Shown here piece by piece: positions 16,630 to 26,231 of a stretch of DNA of 64,000 bases. The stretch's first letter is position 1. Each line of letters opens with the position of its first letter. The notes under the pieces are model-generated. The model saw nothing but the letters and a program-made list of their open reading frames with translations. It was not told where the DNA came from and ran no database searches. This DNA comes from Anaerolineae bacterium (lineage in GTDB: Bacteria; Chloroflexota; Anaerolineae; Aggregatilineales; Phototrophicaceae): positions 62,001 through 126,000 of the forward strand of contig JALHNB010000011.1 in NCBI GenBank assembly GCA_022843745.1. The letters run 5' to 3'. Made by a program: the position numbers and the translations under genes.

Positions 16630-19239
16630 ATGATAGAGTATGCTAAATTTCATCTGCCGCCGCAAATGACTTCGTTCATTGGTCGAGCCGATGAAATTGT
16701 TGAAATCACCCAACGTCTGAATAACCCACTATGCCGTCTCCTGTCTCTCATCGGCCCCGGCGGTATTGGCAAAACCAGACTGGCAATGGAAGTGGCGCTG
16801 CGTAAATCCGCTGCTTTTTCCGATGGCATCATTTTTGTTCCTTTGGCGCCTCTCAGCAGCATTGATAACATTCCAATGGGCATCGCGGGTGCGCTCAACA
16901 TCAACCTGGACAGAAACACCGATGTAGCCTCTCAGCTCTTAACCTATCTGCGTGATCGGACACTGCTGCTGCTGCTGGATAATTTTGAGCATCTGCTGGA
17001 TGGCGCACAGTTTGTCGCTGAGATTTTGCAGACTGCGCCGAGCGTGCGCATTCTGGTGACTTCACGCGAACCCCTGAATCTGCAAGATGAGTGGTTATGG
17101 AATGTCAAAGGGATGCTGTTTCCAGAGGATGAACACAGCGCTCAAATTGGCGATTATGATGCGGTTCAACTCTTCATAGCACGTGCGCAGCGGGTGCGGA
17201 ACGATTTTGACCTCACCCGTGAATCGCTCCATGTTATTCGTATCTGTCGTCTGGTCGAGGGGATGCCTTTGGCTGTCGAACTGGCGGGGGGATGGCTGAA
17301 AACACTGACATGCAAGCAGATTGGCGACGAAATCCAGCGCAATCTGGACATTCTGGTGTCGCCTGCCCGTGACGCGCCCACCCGACACCGCAGCATTCGC
17401 GCCGTATTCGATCATTCGTGGATGTTGCTTACCGAGGATCAGCAAATCGTGTTCCGGCGGCTGTCGGTGTTTCGCGGAGGGTTCACGCTCCAAGCGGCTG
17501 AAAAAGTTGCCGGAGGTTCGCTGTGGATGCTGTCGAGTCTGGTCGATAAATCGTTGCTGCATGTGAACAGCGCCGGACGCTACGACATCCACGAACTGCT
17601 GCGGCAATATGGTGAAGAAAAGCTGAGAACAGCCGGGGAGATGGATGTCACTCACGATGCCCACAGCGCTTATTTTCTGGATTTCCTCACCGAATGGCTG
17701 CCACATATTAAAGGCAGGCGACAGCAGGAAGCTATTTACGAAATCGACGCTGATTTTGAGAATATTCGTATAGCGTGGCTGCGTGGGGTGGAAAAAAAGG
17801 ATGTTGTGAGGCTGGATAGTGCGCTGGATACGCTGTTTATTTATGCGAACGACATGCGCACGCAGTATAACTTTGCCTGCAAACAGCTCATGAAGTTTGC
17901 ACTGGATCGCCTCGATGCGGCTGAGAATGACGGCATATATGGGGTGTCGTGGCGCATCAAGACCCGTTATGTGATCTGGCTCGATTTACCCTCATCAAAT
18001 CTTGCACAATGCCTTGAGATTGCAAAGATCGAAAACGACCTTGCCGAAATCGCGTTATGCCTTGAATATCTTGGTTGGAGGCACTATTTCGAAGGTAAAA
18101 CTACCGAAATGTTGGCCTCACTTCATGAAGCTGCAACGTTTTATCGGGCGGCATCTGACGATTACAGCCTAGGAAGATGTCTTTTCAGCATTGGGTTGAA
18201 TTCCTATGCTCTCGGAGAGTTTGACAGCTCGATGCGCGCTGCCCATGAAAGCTACAGGATTCGGCACGAAATCAATGACAAAATCGGTGAGGCGTGGTCA
18301 TTGGGGATGCTTGCGATTATTGCCGAAGATGAAGCCGAACATGAGCGCGGGATAGAAACAAGCTGTCAGATTTTCCAGCAAATGGATGCCTATTGGGGTA
18401 TGTGCATCATGCGACATTCCCAATCTTTGCTGTCACTTTTTCGGGGCGAGTTTGCCGATGCTCGATTCTATGCCGAGGATGGCTTGAGACTGGGGCGAAA
18501 ATACAATTGCGAATATGACGCTGCTATCAATTTCCGTTCCCTGGCCCTTGTCGCTTGCATTGAGGGCGATTATGAACGGGCAAAGCACCTGTGTCACGAG
18601 AGCCGCGTGATTACTCAGGATCATCCCAACAGCAGAAAGCGCCGGATTGTAGTGGAAGCTGTCGCCGACTTCGGTTTGGGTCATTATGAAGCAGCCCGGC
18701 AGAATAATCGGACTGCACAAGCTGGATTCTTACGACAGCGCGATAAAAGACAATTGCTCCTCTCTCTGCCAGTGAGCGTCCTGCTGGCTGCCCATGAGCA
18801 TGAAACTCTATGGGCATGTGAGCTTCTGGGGTTGGCGTTCAACCATCCTGTCGCGATAACAGGCTGGCTCGATAAATGGGATTTGATCGCTGAACTGCGG
18901 TCAGACCTGGAACGCGAATTGGGAACTCAGGCGTTCACGGCGGCCTGGGAACGTGGTGCGAAAATGGATCTGGAGGCTGCTGTCCGGCAAATTCTCGGTG
19001 AAGAAGTACCGCCTCCCGTAAATTCTGTATCAGGCTCACTTCTCCCCGACCCAATCAGCGAACGTGAACTTGAAGTGCTGCGCTTGCTGGCGGATGGTCT
19101 CTCGAACCCAGAGATCGCGGATCGTTTGTACCTCTCTGTGGGTACGATCAAAGTCCATGTCCGCAATATTTTCGGCAAGCTTGGTGTCGGCAGTCGTACT
19201 CAGGCGGTCACACAGGCTCAAAAGTTGAAATTGCTCTAG
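16630..19239 (+). CDS. NB-ARC/AAA ATPase regulator with TPRs and C-terminal LuxR HTH
   Basis: An 869-residue regulator. Residues ~8-330 are an NB-ARC-type ATPase: Walker [12 protein letters not shown], Walker [13 protein letters not shown] and the sensor LVTSREPL, followed by [15 protein letters not shown] winged-helix-like part follows, then about 350 residues of helical TPR-like repeats. The end is a LuxR HTH ([28 protein letters not shown]). ATG 16630 has a purine-rich GAGAGAGA upstream; a GTG at 16597 is the alternative. Such proteins are signal-gated transcription factors; ligand and targets are unknown. The gene is bracketed by the 26-bp repeats. Confidence 0.87.
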   Translation: MIEYAKFHLPPQMTSFIGRADEIVEITQRLNNPLCRLLSLIGPGGIGKTRLAMEVALRKSAAFSDGIIFVPLAPLSSIDNIPMGIAGALNINLDRNTDVASQLLTYLRDRTLLLLLDNFEHLLDGAQFVAEILQTAPSVRILVTSREPLNLQDEWLWNVKGMLFPEDEHSAQIGDYDAVQLFIARAQRVRNDFDLTRESLHVIRICRLVEGMPLAVELAGGWLKTLTCKQIGDEIQRNLDILVSPARDAPTRHRSIRAVFDHSWMLLTEDQQIVFRRLSVFRGGFTLQAAEKVAGGSLWMLSSLVDKSLLHVNSAGRYDIHELLRQYGEEKLRTAGEMDVTHDAHSAYFLDFLTEWLPHIKGRRQQEAIYEIDADFENIRIAWLRGVEKKDVVRLDSALDTLFIYANDMRTQYNFACKQLMKFALDRLDAAENDGIYGVSWRIKTRYVIWLDLPSSNLAQCLEIAKIENDLAEIALCLEYLGWRHYFEGKTTEMLASLHEAATFYRAASDDYSLGRCLFSIGLNSYALGEFDSSMRAAHESYRIRHEINDKIGEAWSLGMLAIIAEDEAEHERGIETSCQIFQQMDAYWGMCIMRHSQSLLSLFRGEFADARFYAEDGLRLGRKYNCEYDAAINFRSLALVACIEGDYERAKHLCHESRVITQDHPNSRKRRIVVEAVADFGLGHYEAARQNNRTAQAGFLRQRDKRQLLLSLPVSVLLAAHEHETLWACELLGLAFNHPVAITGWLDKWDLIAELRSDLERELGTQAFTAAWERGAKMDLEAAVRQILGEEVPPPVNSVSGSLLPDPISERELEVLRLLADGLSNPEIADRLYLSVGTIKVHVRNIFGKLGVGSRTQAVTQAQKLKLL

Positions 19240-19381
19240 CCGCTTTACCTCCCTAAATACCTCCTTTCTGCCAGTCGAATACCCCAATCGATAGATTACA
19301 CTACCTCTGCCTCAATGCTATTCTGTGTTCATTGTTCGATGTAAACACATAACACGCGAGAGCATCAAGAGGAGACGACAA

Positions 19382-19621
19382 ATGTTTGACTATAGGAGAG
19401 TTGAGATATTCTCACAGGCAGCGATTGATGATGCGCACGATCAGGTCAATCAAGAGCGACTCGCCCGGATTGCTTTAGCGGGGCAAGCGACACTTCGGCA
19501 GCGCTGCCTCGCAGTCGTGATGAAACTTGGGCTGCGCAAAGAGCAGCGTAACGGCGGACTGTCGATCCCCGACGCACAGCGCGATCTCCAGCATACCGTT
19601 CGTCCCATGTTCAGCGAGTGA
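19382..19621 (+). CDS. Small hypothetical protein
   Basis: A 79-residue hydrophilic product (MFDYRRVEIFSQAAIDD...) with no recognised domain. AGAGGAGA lies 9 bp before ATG 19382, which is why it is called despite its size. A start at 19325 in the same frame has no such site. It follows the LuxR regulator and its stop touches the 26-bp repeat. Confidence 0.5.
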   Translation: MFDYRRVEIFSQAAIDDAHDQVNQERLARIALAGQATLRQRCLAVVMKLGLRKEQRNGGLSIPDAQRDLQHTVRPMFSE

Positions 19622-19625
19622 AGAC

Positions 19626-19651
19626 AGCCAGGATCGCGAAAATGGGCTGCG
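19626..19651 (+). repeat. 26-bp direct repeat, downstream copy (APH fragment)
   Basis: Copy of 16391-16416 with one mismatch, lying in non-coding DNA 5 bp after the small ORF. Confidence 0.7.
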
Positions 19652-19657
19652 ATAGTT

Positions 19658-19689
19658 TATAGGGGCGACCCGCCGTGCGCCCCTACAGG
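19658..19689. repeat. GTAGGGGC-framed palindromic repeat, copy 3
   Basis: TAGGGGCG...CGCCCCTA arms with an imperfect centre; lies at the 3' end of the ABC-F gene. Confidence 0.65.
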
Positions 19690-19704
19690 TACTAACCAGA
19701 ATTA

Positions 19705-21402
19705 TCACGCCACGAATTCGGCGTAGCTGCCCTGGAAGACGTTGAGATAGCCTTCTTCGAGATTCCAGATTTGCGTCGCCAGCCGATCCACGAGATAGCG
19801 ATCATGCGTCACTAGCAGGATCGTGCCGTCGAAATTTTCGAGCACCTCTTGCAGCACTTCCTGCGCGGCGATGTCAAGGTGATTGGTCGGCTCATCCAGC
19901 AGCAGGAAATTCGCGCCCTGCAAGGCCAGCACCGCCAGCGCTAACCGTCCCCGTTCGCCGCCGCTGAGATCGCGCACATACTTGAATACGTCGTCGCCGC
20001 GAAACAAATACTGCGCCAGGTAATTCCGTGCCTCACTGGTGAGCATGTGCTTGTGCCGCAGCAGTTCGTCAATGATGAGGCTGTCGAGGTTGAGCGCGTC
20101 GTGCGCCTGGGCGAAATATCCGGGCCTCAGATGCAACCCAAATTCCATTTTCCCGGCCAGCGGCTCGATCTGACGCATGAGGGTTTTCAAAAAGGTCGTT
20201 TTGCCCGTCCCGTTATCGCCGATGAGCGCTACACATTCGCCACGCCGCAGGGTAAAGTCCTCCGCCATGAACAAAGGGTTGCCGGGATAGCCGATTTCGA
20301 GATCGTGTGTGCGCAGTACCACCTCACCGCTGCGTTGATTTTCACGCAGGCGGAGTTTCAGCGGCGGTGTGCGGGTGCTGGGGGCGGTGATCGCTTTTAG
20401 CGCCTGCTCTGCCTCGGCGACGCTGAAAGGCCGCACACTGAGGCCTGTTTCGCTCCAGCTCATCTGCAAATAGCGCTCGATGCCGTATGTCTGAATACCC
20501 ACCAGATCACCACTCAGGCGGCGCAAACGGCCAACGGCCTGACCATTGGTGGAAGCGCGGGCGATATTGCGTTTGATATAGTCCAGCTCTTTTGCCAGCC
20601 GTTCATGCTGCTGTTCAAAAAGTGCGAGTGCGCGTTCGCGATTGGCCTCGCGCTGGCGCAGGTAGGCGCTGTAGTTGCCGCGATACGATGTGACCCCACC
20701 GCGACTCATCTCCCAGATCGTATTGACTACCGCATCCAGAAAATAGCGATCATGGCTGACGATCAACAGCGCACCGTCCCAATTCCGCAGTGCTGTTTCC
20801 AGCCATTCCACCGCGCCAACATCGAGATGATTGGTCGGCTCATCGAGAATCAGCAGATCGGGCTTTTCGAGCAGCAGATTGGCGAGTAAGGCGCGTGTTT
20901 TCTGCCCGACGCTCAGGTGCTTGAGTGGCAACTCATAATGCTGCTTCTCAAATCCCAGGCCGGACAGGGTTTGCTCGATTCGCACTTCGTAATCATAGCC
21001 GCCGATATGCTCGAAACGCTCCAAAAGGCGACCATATTCGTCCATGACGGCCTCGGATGCGTCTGTTGCCATCTGCTGTTCGAGGGCGCGGAGTTTGGCT
21101 TCCTGGCGCTCGACATCGGCGAATACCGCCCGCATCGCGCCATAAAGGGTGCTGTCCTGCTCGGAGAAGCCTTGCATGGCCTCCTGCCGCAGATAGCCGA
21201 TGCGAATGCTCGACGCGCGGCTGGCGGTGCCGGTTGTGGGCTGCTCCAGCCCCGCGAGGATACGCAGCAGCGTTGTTTTGCCGATGCCGTTCGGCCCGAC
21301 CATGCCGATTTTCGCCTCGTGCGGGATGCTGGCGTTAACGCCTGTAAAAACGGTGAATCCGCCAAAAATCTGGCTGACATTATTTGCTGTGAGAATAGAC
21401 AT
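19705..21402 (-). CDS. ABC-F ATPase (ribosome-associated, possible antibiotic-resistance type)
   Basis: A 565-residue soluble protein with two ABC domains and no membrane segments. Domain 1 has Walker A GPNGIGKTT, signature LSVGQ and LILDEPTNHLD. Domain 2 has GDNGTGKTT, LSGGE and LLLDEPTNHLD. A charged linker of ~80 residues between them is the usual P-site tRNA interaction motif region. ABC-F proteins act on the ribosome; some rescue it from antibiotics. An SD is not obvious, but the leader upstream holds a uORF and an intrinsic terminator (separate entries), an arrangement typical of drug-inducible ABC-F genes. The first signature has Val instead of Gly. Confidence 0.9.
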   Translation of the reverse strand: MSILTANNVSQIFGGFTVFTGVNASIPHEAKIGMVGPNGIGKTTLLRILAGLEQPTTGTASRASSIRIGYLRQEAMQGFSEQDSTLYGAMRAVFADVERQEAKLRALEQQMATDASEAVMDEYGRLLERFEHIGGYDYEVRIEQTLSGLGFEKQHYELPLKHLSVGQKTRALLANLLLEKPDLLILDEPTNHLDVGAVEWLETALRNWDGALLIVSHDRYFLDAVVNTIWEMSRGGVTSYRGNYSAYLRQREANRERALALFEQQHERLAKELDYIKRNIARASTNGQAVGRLRRLSGDLVGIQTYGIERYLQMSWSETGLSVRPFSVAEAEQALKAITAPSTRTPPLKLRLRENQRSGEVVLRTHDLEIGYPGNPLFMAEDFTLRRGECVALIGDNGTGKTTFLKTLMRQIEPLAGKMEFGLHLRPGYFAQAHDALNLDSLIIDELLRHKHMLTSEARNYLAQYLFRGDDVFKYVRDLSGGERGRLALAVLALQGANFLLLDEPTNHLDIAAQEVLQEVLENFDGTILLVTHDRYLVDRLATQIWNLEEGYLNVFQGSYAEFVA

Positions 21403-21444
21403 GTTGCTTGATCCTGTAGGTCTGTATACTTAACATGGGTGTGC

Positions 21445-21486
21445 AAAATAAAAACGCCGCCTGTCATCAGCATGACTCGTGCGGCG
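21445..21486 (-). terminator. Leader terminator/attenuator of the ABC-F gene
   Basis: On the minus strand CGCCGC pairs with GCGGCG, with an inner GTCAT/ATGAC helix, and the stem is followed by TTTTTATTTT. It lies between the leader promoter and the ABC-F start, so it must be read through for expression. Confidence 0.7.
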
Positions 21487-21608
21487 CTCGATTTCGCATC
21501 TGCTAGACATGACATTGTATCATGTCCGTGTTAAAAAAGATGAGAGAATCATAAAACTTTCGCGGCGCGAGTCAGAAAATAGGCAACCTAATAGACGGTT
21601 AGGCCTGT

Positions 21609-21635
21609 TTAACTATTTCTGGTCGCTCGCTGCAT
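21609..21635 (-). CDS. Leader peptide (uORF) of the ABC-F gene
   Basis: An eight-codon frame MQRATRNS with stop TAA, preceded by a strong AGGAG Shine-Dalgarno 6-7 bp from its ATG. It lies ~150 bp upstream of the leader terminator and ~210 bp before the ABC-F gene. Translation or stalling here could choose between the small CCTAA/TTAGG hairpin (21582-21607 region) and the terminator. The role is inferred from position and from known ABC-F and erm leaders. Confidence 0.5.
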   Translation of the reverse strand: MQRATRNS

Positions 21636-21695
21636 GATCTCTCCTACTCGGCTCACAAAAGACCGGGGCGGTTTTCACCGCGCCAAGCCAGACTT

Positions 21696-21724
21696 ATTTA
21701 ACGACAGATTCGCGAAAATGTCAA
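21696..21724 (-). promoter_or_regulatory. Promoter of the ABC-F leader
   Basis: On the minus strand TTGACA (21724-21719), 17-bp spacer, TTAAAT (21701-21696). It places the start at about 21689, upstream of the uORF and terminator. Confidence 0.6.
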
Positions 21725-21760
21725 CTCACAAATCAGACCATTAGTAGGGCGATTATGCCT

Positions 21761-22255
21761 TTAAACTCCAGGCGGTGGGCCGAGCGTCTCTGTTCCATAG
21801 GCTTTGAGGCTGGCGACAATCATCTCGACATTTGGCGGTGCGCTGGGCGGCGGTGGAAGCGTCAGGGCGGCAGCGGGTTCGCCCCTCTCGAAAAACCACT
21901 GGTCAAGTCCGGCGGGTGTCCCTACGCCAAACCAACGCGCAGTTTCGGAGATTACTTGAAATGTGTGCGGCACATTGCGTGGGATATAGACAAACGTGCC
22001 AGCCCCACCCGTGCGGATTTCGTCGCCAATCGTGAAGCGGATTTCACCTTCCAGCACATACCAGAATTCATCTTCGCGGCTGTGTGAGTGGAGAGGTACG
22101 GCGAGATTGCGATCTGCCAGCCCTTCCGCTGCCCAGAACTGCCCATTGGTTTCCTCGCCGAGCGCTTTGAAATTCATGAGCGCTCCCAGATGCCAGAGTG
22201 CCCGCCCCTGCTGACTTTCTAATACAGAAGCCTTCATTTGTTTCTGTTCAAACAT
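21761..22255 (-). CDS. Cupin-domain protein
   Basis: A 164-residue cupin: motif 1 PLHSHSREDEFWYVLEGE with the H-x-H and E ligands, motif 2 YIPRNVPHTFQV. The C-terminal 40 residues are Pro-rich. CGGAG lies 8 bp before the ATG. It is larger than, but similar in motif wording to, the cupin at 6911-7333. Three 18-bp direct repeats sit immediately upstream of its ribosome-binding site. The reaction is unknown. Confidence 0.83.
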   Translation of the reverse strand: MFEQKQMKASVLESQQGRALWHLGALMNFKALGEETNGQFWAAEGLADRNLAVPLHSHSREDEFWYVLEGEIRFTIGDEIRTGGAGTFVYIPRNVPHTFQVISETARWFGVGTPAGLDQWFFERGEPAAALTLPPPPSAPPNVEMIVASLKAYGTETLGPPPGV

Positions 22256-22267
22256 GTCATCATCTCC

Positions 22268-22321
22268 GAATGTCTAGTCTGATCCGAATATCTAATCTGA
22301 TCCGAATATCTAATCTGAAAT
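22268..22321 (-). repeat. Three 18-bp tandem repeats before the cupin gene
   Basis: Units of GAATRTCTARTCTGATCC at 22268, 22286 and 22304. The unit nearest the gene merges with its Shine-Dalgarno. Candidate operator array. Confidence 0.65.
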
Positions 22322-22376
22322 GATGATAAGTCCGTTGGAAAATCGGAGCATCGGGGATGTCCCCTATATGACTCCC

Positions 22377-24029
22377 CTATCTTTCATGATCGGTCAGTTT
22401 GCCACTGACAGCGTAGGCGGCGGCTTCTGCTCGGCTGCGCAGATTGAGCTTATCAAAAATCCGGCTGACATGATGCTCGACGGTCTTGCCGCTGATGACT
22501 AGTCGCTCGCCAATTTCGCGATTCGTCAGGCCAGAAGCCACCAGTGACAAAATTTCAGCTTCACGCTGCGTCAATGGTTTATTCAGGCGTGGCGCGGCCC
22601 CGCTGGTAGCTCCAAGCTGGCGTAACAAATGAGCCGCTTCCGCCAGATCACGCGCAGCACCGATGCGCTCAAAAGTGGCAAACGCGGCTTTCGCCCAGGT
22701 GATCGCACCCGGAGGGTCGCTCTCGCGAAGGGTTTGCGCCATTTTGAGCCTAACTTGACCCGCCAGCAGGGACTGTTCATAGGATCGCAGATGGTCGAGC
22801 GCGGCGTTAAAGCTGGCCTTCGCCGCCGGAAAATCGCCCGTGTGCAGGCTGATTTGCCCCTGCGCCAGTTCGACCTGTGCCGCTAGCGGATGGCTTTGTG
22901 ACTGCTGCGCCAATATTTGTAAATCGGTGATAATCCGGCCGGCTTCGTCAGCGTCGTTCATCGCCAGCAAAACTTCCACCAGCATCAAAAGTGTAGGCAA
23001 ATGGTGGAGGTTATAAGCAGAAACGGGTGGAAGTGCTTGTTGCAGAACGGCTTTAGCGGACGTAATTTCGCCTTTTGCAAGATACAGGTGCGCCAGCGGA
23101 ACAACCGCCGATCCCTGATCTTCCAGACCTGCCAGCATCACCTCGGCTTCTTCGATTTTTCCCTGGCAGACGCGCAGATCAGCCAGCCTGATGACAGCGT
23201 GGATACGCAGTCCGCGATGCCCTCTTTCGAACGCCTGAATCGCTTCCGTCAGCGCGACTTCAGCATCCTGCCAGCGCCCCATCGCGGTCATCAGGCTGCC
23301 ATAGGTGGTGCGGCAGGTCGCCGAGAGAAATGGGCAGTGATGGCGTTCGGCAAAATCGGCGGCGATTCGACACCAGTGGTCGCTGCGGGTCAGGTCGCCT
23401 GCGGTCTCGCAGGCGGAGAGCATGACACAGAAAATCTCGCTGATGTTCATGAACTCGGTGACTTCGCCGCTGGTTGCCATCGTCATAGCTTCGTCCAGGC
23501 GGTTCATCCCCTCCCCGACGCGCCCCTGAATGACCTGCGCCTGTCCGTAGAAAGCCAGCGCGAAAGCCTCTAAATCGCTATCGTTGAAACGCTGTGCAGC
23601 CTCAATAATTCGGAGGCTTGTCCGTTCCAGATCATCCGGTTTTGCGGTCATCGAGGCGCGGAGCATCTCGCACCAGGCGGTCTCGCGAGAGGGCGAAATC
23701 TGAGCGATCAAACGCTCGGCACGCGCGAACCAGCCGTGCATCGCCGTGATATTGCTATGCAGAAAAACCTGTTCGCGCCCTAGCCAGCAGGCGATACGTG
23801 CTGCTTTGCCAACATCACCACGTTCCTTGAAGCCATTGTAGGCCAGCGTCCGGTGATGATGCGAAGCGCTGATGTCATTAAGCGACCAGAGCGCGATACC
23901 CAGGCCATCCTGAGCTTCTGGCGTATCGGCTGCTTGTATTGCTTTCTCAAAATTTGCTTTCGCGCCTGCCCAATTCGCTGTTTTTAGGGCTGCCTGGCCT
24001 GCCTGAAAATAATCCTGATAAATATTCAT
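22377..24029 (-). CDS. TPR-containing LuxR-family transcriptional regulator
   Basis: A 550-residue protein. Residues 1-~465 are helical repeats of TPR type (AGQAALKTANWAGAKANFEKAI and similar), and the last 65 residues are a LuxR HTH (LTQREAEILSLVASGLTNREIGERL, then GKTVEHHVSRIFDKLNLRSR). There is no ATPase domain, unlike the regulator at 16630. It is divergent from the ArsR-type regulator, with starts 83 bp apart, so they may share control. Signal and targets are unknown. Confidence 0.87.
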   Translation of the reverse strand: MNIYQDYFQAGQAALKTANWAGAKANFEKAIQAADTPEAQDGLGIALWSLNDISASHHHRTLAYNGFKERGDVGKAARIACWLGREQVFLHSNITAMHGWFARAERLIAQISPSRETAWCEMLRASMTAKPDDLERTSLRIIEAAQRFNDSDLEAFALAFYGQAQVIQGRVGEGMNRLDEAMTMATSGEVTEFMNISEIFCVMLSACETAGDLTRSDHWCRIAADFAERHHCPFLSATCRTTYGSLMTAMGRWQDAEVALTEAIQAFERGHRGLRIHAVIRLADLRVCQGKIEEAEVMLAGLEDQGSAVVPLAHLYLAKGEITSAKAVLQQALPPVSAYNLHHLPTLLMLVEVLLAMNDADEAGRIITDLQILAQQSQSHPLAAQVELAQGQISLHTGDFPAAKASFNAALDHLRSYEQSLLAGQVRLKMAQTLRESDPPGAITWAKAAFATFERIGAARDLAEAAHLLRQLGATSGAAPRLNKPLTQREAEILSLVASGLTNREIGERLVISGKTVEHHVSRIFDKLNLRSRAEAAAYAVSGKLTDHER

Positions 24030-24048
24030 TCGCTTTTTTCCGAATCAA

Positions 24049-24077
24049 TTGCCACACCTACCCATATCTTATACTAT
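24049..24077 (+). promoter_or_regulatory. Promoter of the ArsR-type gene
   Basis: TTGCCA (24049-24054), 17-bp spacer, TACTAT (24072-24077), 35 bp before the ATG at 24113, in the gap between divergent regulators. Confidence 0.4.
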
Positions 24078-24112
24078 GAAAATAAATGGCAGCTAGAGAA
24101 AAATATTTTGCA

Positions 24113-25105
24113 ATGATTACCATCCATCTGACCGCCGATGATCTCGTAAAAATGCGCTTTGCCTATCGTCCGCTGCTGGAAATCCCCCTCAGCTACCGTG
24201 TGCTGATTAACCCGGATTTTCAGTTTCCGTTTTATCGCTGGGTGGACGAAGCGCGTGGGCTGCTGCACGACACCGCACTCCCTTATCTGAACGCGCTCGT
24301 GACCGATCACGGCTATATACCCGATTTCCTGACACCGACACCCGTCACCAAGCAGGCCGACATTGAAGCGGATTTTGCCGAACTGCTGGCGACATCGGAC
24401 GAGGTGATCCGCGAAGGGATTCTCACGCTGATCGAGGAAGATGGCGATTCGGAAATCCGGCGCTATTTTCTAGCGCACCCGCGCGAAGCGGCGGAATGTC
24501 TGGTCGAGGAACTGCGGCTTTATTGGAAGCGCACATTACATGATTACTGGTCGCGCATGATTTCGACGCTGGAAGGCGATGTTCTCTATCGGGCGCGGAT
24601 GCTGGCGCTGAATGGCCCCGGCTCGATGTTCGATGATTTGCATTCGAGTGTTCATTACGACCACCGCCAGATTCAGCTTCAGCCCGTTTGCCAGCATCAC
24701 CATGAAGATGTCGCCTTGAATTTAAGCGGCGATGGTATTCAGATCGTGCCGACCATTTTCCGGGGCTGCGGGCGCATGTTCCAGGTCGTTCCCGATTGGC
24801 AGCCGATGCTGGCCTATGGTGTTCGCGGCACGGGTTTATGGCATGAAAAATTGCCGTCGTCGAATCACGCGCTGGAGTTGACATTGGGCGCGGGGCGGGC
24901 GCGAGTCCTGCGCAGCCTGACACCGCCTGCCAGTACCGGAGAGGTCGCGCAAAAGGTGCGGATTTCGACGGCGAACGCTTCGCAACATCTCAGTCGTTTG
25001 ACTGAGGCGGGACTGGTTGAGCCGCGCCGCAGCGGAAAGCGTGTCTATTATCACCTCACGACTCGCGGCATCAATTTGCTGGCGTTGTTCGATGTCAATG
25101 ATTGA
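24113..25105 (+). CDS. ArsR-like winged-helix regulator with long N-terminal domain (DUF5937 type)
   Basis: A 330-residue protein starting MITIHLTADDLVKMRFAYRP, the usual start of the DUF5937/ArsR group; an ATG 27 bp upstream only adds unrelated residues. The C-terminal ~80 residues are an ArsR winged helix (LTPPASTGEVAQKVRISTANASQHLSRLTEAGLVEPRR). The N-terminal ~240 residues are probably a ligand or dimerisation domain. It is divergent from a TPR-LuxR regulator. The rhodanese gene follows on the same strand after ~265 bp, with a palindrome between them. Confidence 0.8.
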   Translation: MITIHLTADDLVKMRFAYRPLLEIPLSYRVLINPDFQFPFYRWVDEARGLLHDTALPYLNALVTDHGYIPDFLTPTPVTKQADIEADFAELLATSDEVIREGILTLIEEDGDSEIRRYFLAHPREAAECLVEELRLYWKRTLHDYWSRMISTLEGDVLYRARMLALNGPGSMFDDLHSSVHYDHRQIQLQPVCQHHHEDVALNLSGDGIQIVPTIFRGCGRMFQVVPDWQPMLAYGVRGTGLWHEKLPSSNHALELTLGAGRARVLRSLTPPASTGEVAQKVRISTANASQHLSRLTEAGLVEPRRSGKRVYYHLTTRGINLLALFDVND

Positions 25106-25140
25106 GGGAAGATTTTATGTCGTTGGTCGTTAAGTGGCTT

Positions 25141-25168
25141 CGTGGACGACGCATGCGTCGCCCCTACA
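25141..25168. repeat. GTAGGGGC-framed palindromic repeat, copy 4
   Basis: GGACGACGCATGCGTCGCCC: inner arms GACGCA/TGCGTC are perfect, the left GGGG arm is degraded. Confidence 0.6.
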
Positions 25169-25214
25169 CAGACGAACAATGACCCCGATCAATCTACCAC
25201 CGCCATATCGGGGA

Positions 25215-25230
25215 TCTACCATTTGGTAGA
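25215..25230. promoter_or_regulatory. Palindromic operator candidate TCTACCA-TT-TGGTAGA
   Basis: A perfect 7-2-7 dyad in the 264-bp gap between the ArsR-type gene and the rhodanese gene. It could be the site of the upstream regulator. Confidence 0.4.
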
Positions 25231-25369
25231 CCACTTTCGATCCCTCGTTCGCTTATAGTCAAAGTGGATCGAAAACTTAAAAAATTCTCAAAAGCATGAC
25301 GCTGCTCATGCCTGAACTATTGGTTTGTCTGTGGCGGTTGCCACTTATCTCAAAAAGGGAGAAAGAGTC

Positions 25370-26209
25370 ATGAAACCTGCACTTGTAACGACCCAATGGG
25401 CTGCCGAAAATCTGCAAAATCCGGCGGTTCGCCTCGCGGAGATCAGCGTCGAGACTTCGCTCTATGCCACCGAACACGTCCCCGGCGCGGTCAATTTTAG
25501 CTGGACAACACAGCTTCAAGACCCGGTTCGGCGCGACATCATCAGCCTGGCTGACTTTGAGATTCTCCTCAGTCATGCCGGGATCGCGCCGGAAACGCAT
25601 GTCGTGCTCTATGGCGACAACAACAACTGGTTCGCGGCCTATGGCTTCTGGATTTTCAAGTATTACGGCCACGAAAATGTCAGCCTGATGGACGGTGGAT
25701 TGAAAAAGTGGAAGCTGGAAAATCGCCCGATGACGGCGGAAATTCCCAGTTACACCCCGACGGAATACAGTGTGACGAAGGTCTACGCGGAATATCGCGC
25801 GGATCGCAATTACATCAAGGCGCGGCTGCAAGGCAATCACTTTTCGCTGGTGGATGTGCGCTCCCCGCCGGAATACAAAGGCGAAATTATCGCCCCACCC
25901 GGCATGTCGGAAACGGCGCAGCGCCCCGGTCATATCCCCGGCGCGGTCAACATCCCCTGGAGTCAGGCTGTTGCCGAGGACGGCACGTACAAATCGAAGG
26001 ACGAACTGGCGAAGCTCTATGGCGACAAGGGCGTGGGCAAGGACGGCCACGAAATTATCACCTACTGCCGCATCGGTGAGCGCTCATCGCACAGTTGGGT
26101 CGTCCTGAAATATATTTTGGGCCACAAGGATGTCCGCAATTACGATGGCTCATGGACGGAATGGGGCAACCTGATCGGCAATCCGATCCAGCTCGGCGAA
26201 ACGCCCTAA
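25370..26209 (+). CDS. Two-domain sulfurtransferase (thiosulfate/mercaptopyruvate type)
   Basis: A 279-residue tandem rhodanese. The N-terminal domain keeps the fold (HVPGAVNFSW, MDGGLKKW) but has YGDNNNW instead of a Cys loop, so it is structural. The C-terminal domain has VDVRSPPEYKG and the active-site loop with C233 (ITYCRIGERSSHSW). It transfers sulfane sulfur from thiosulfate or mercaptopyruvate to an acceptor such as cyanide or a thiol. GGGAGAAAG lies upstream of ATG 25370. Confidence 0.9.
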   Translation: MKPALVTTQWAAENLQNPAVRLAEISVETSLYATEHVPGAVNFSWTTQLQDPVRRDIISLADFEILLSHAGIAPETHVVLYGDNNNWFAAYGFWIFKYYGHENVSLMDGGLKKWKLENRPMTAEIPSYTPTEYSVTKVYAEYRADRNYIKARLQGNHFSLVDVRSPPEYKGEIIAPPGMSETAQRPGHIPGAVNIPWSQAVAEDGTYKSKDELAKLYGDKGVGKDGHEIITYCRIGERSSHSWVVLKYILGHKDVRNYDGSWTEWGNLIGNPIQLGETP

Positions 26210-26231
26210 GGCAAGCGGAAATTCATAACGA

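Noticed and set aside
21430-21510. 26-codon uORF with an RRR motif directly over the ABC-F terminator
   Set aside because: It lacks a Shine-Dalgarno; the shorter uORF at 21609-21635 has a strong one.
21514-21519. TACAAT as -10 box of the ABC-F gene
   Set aside because: No matching -35 at a proper distance, whereas the site at 21696-21724 has both boxes with 17-bp spacing.
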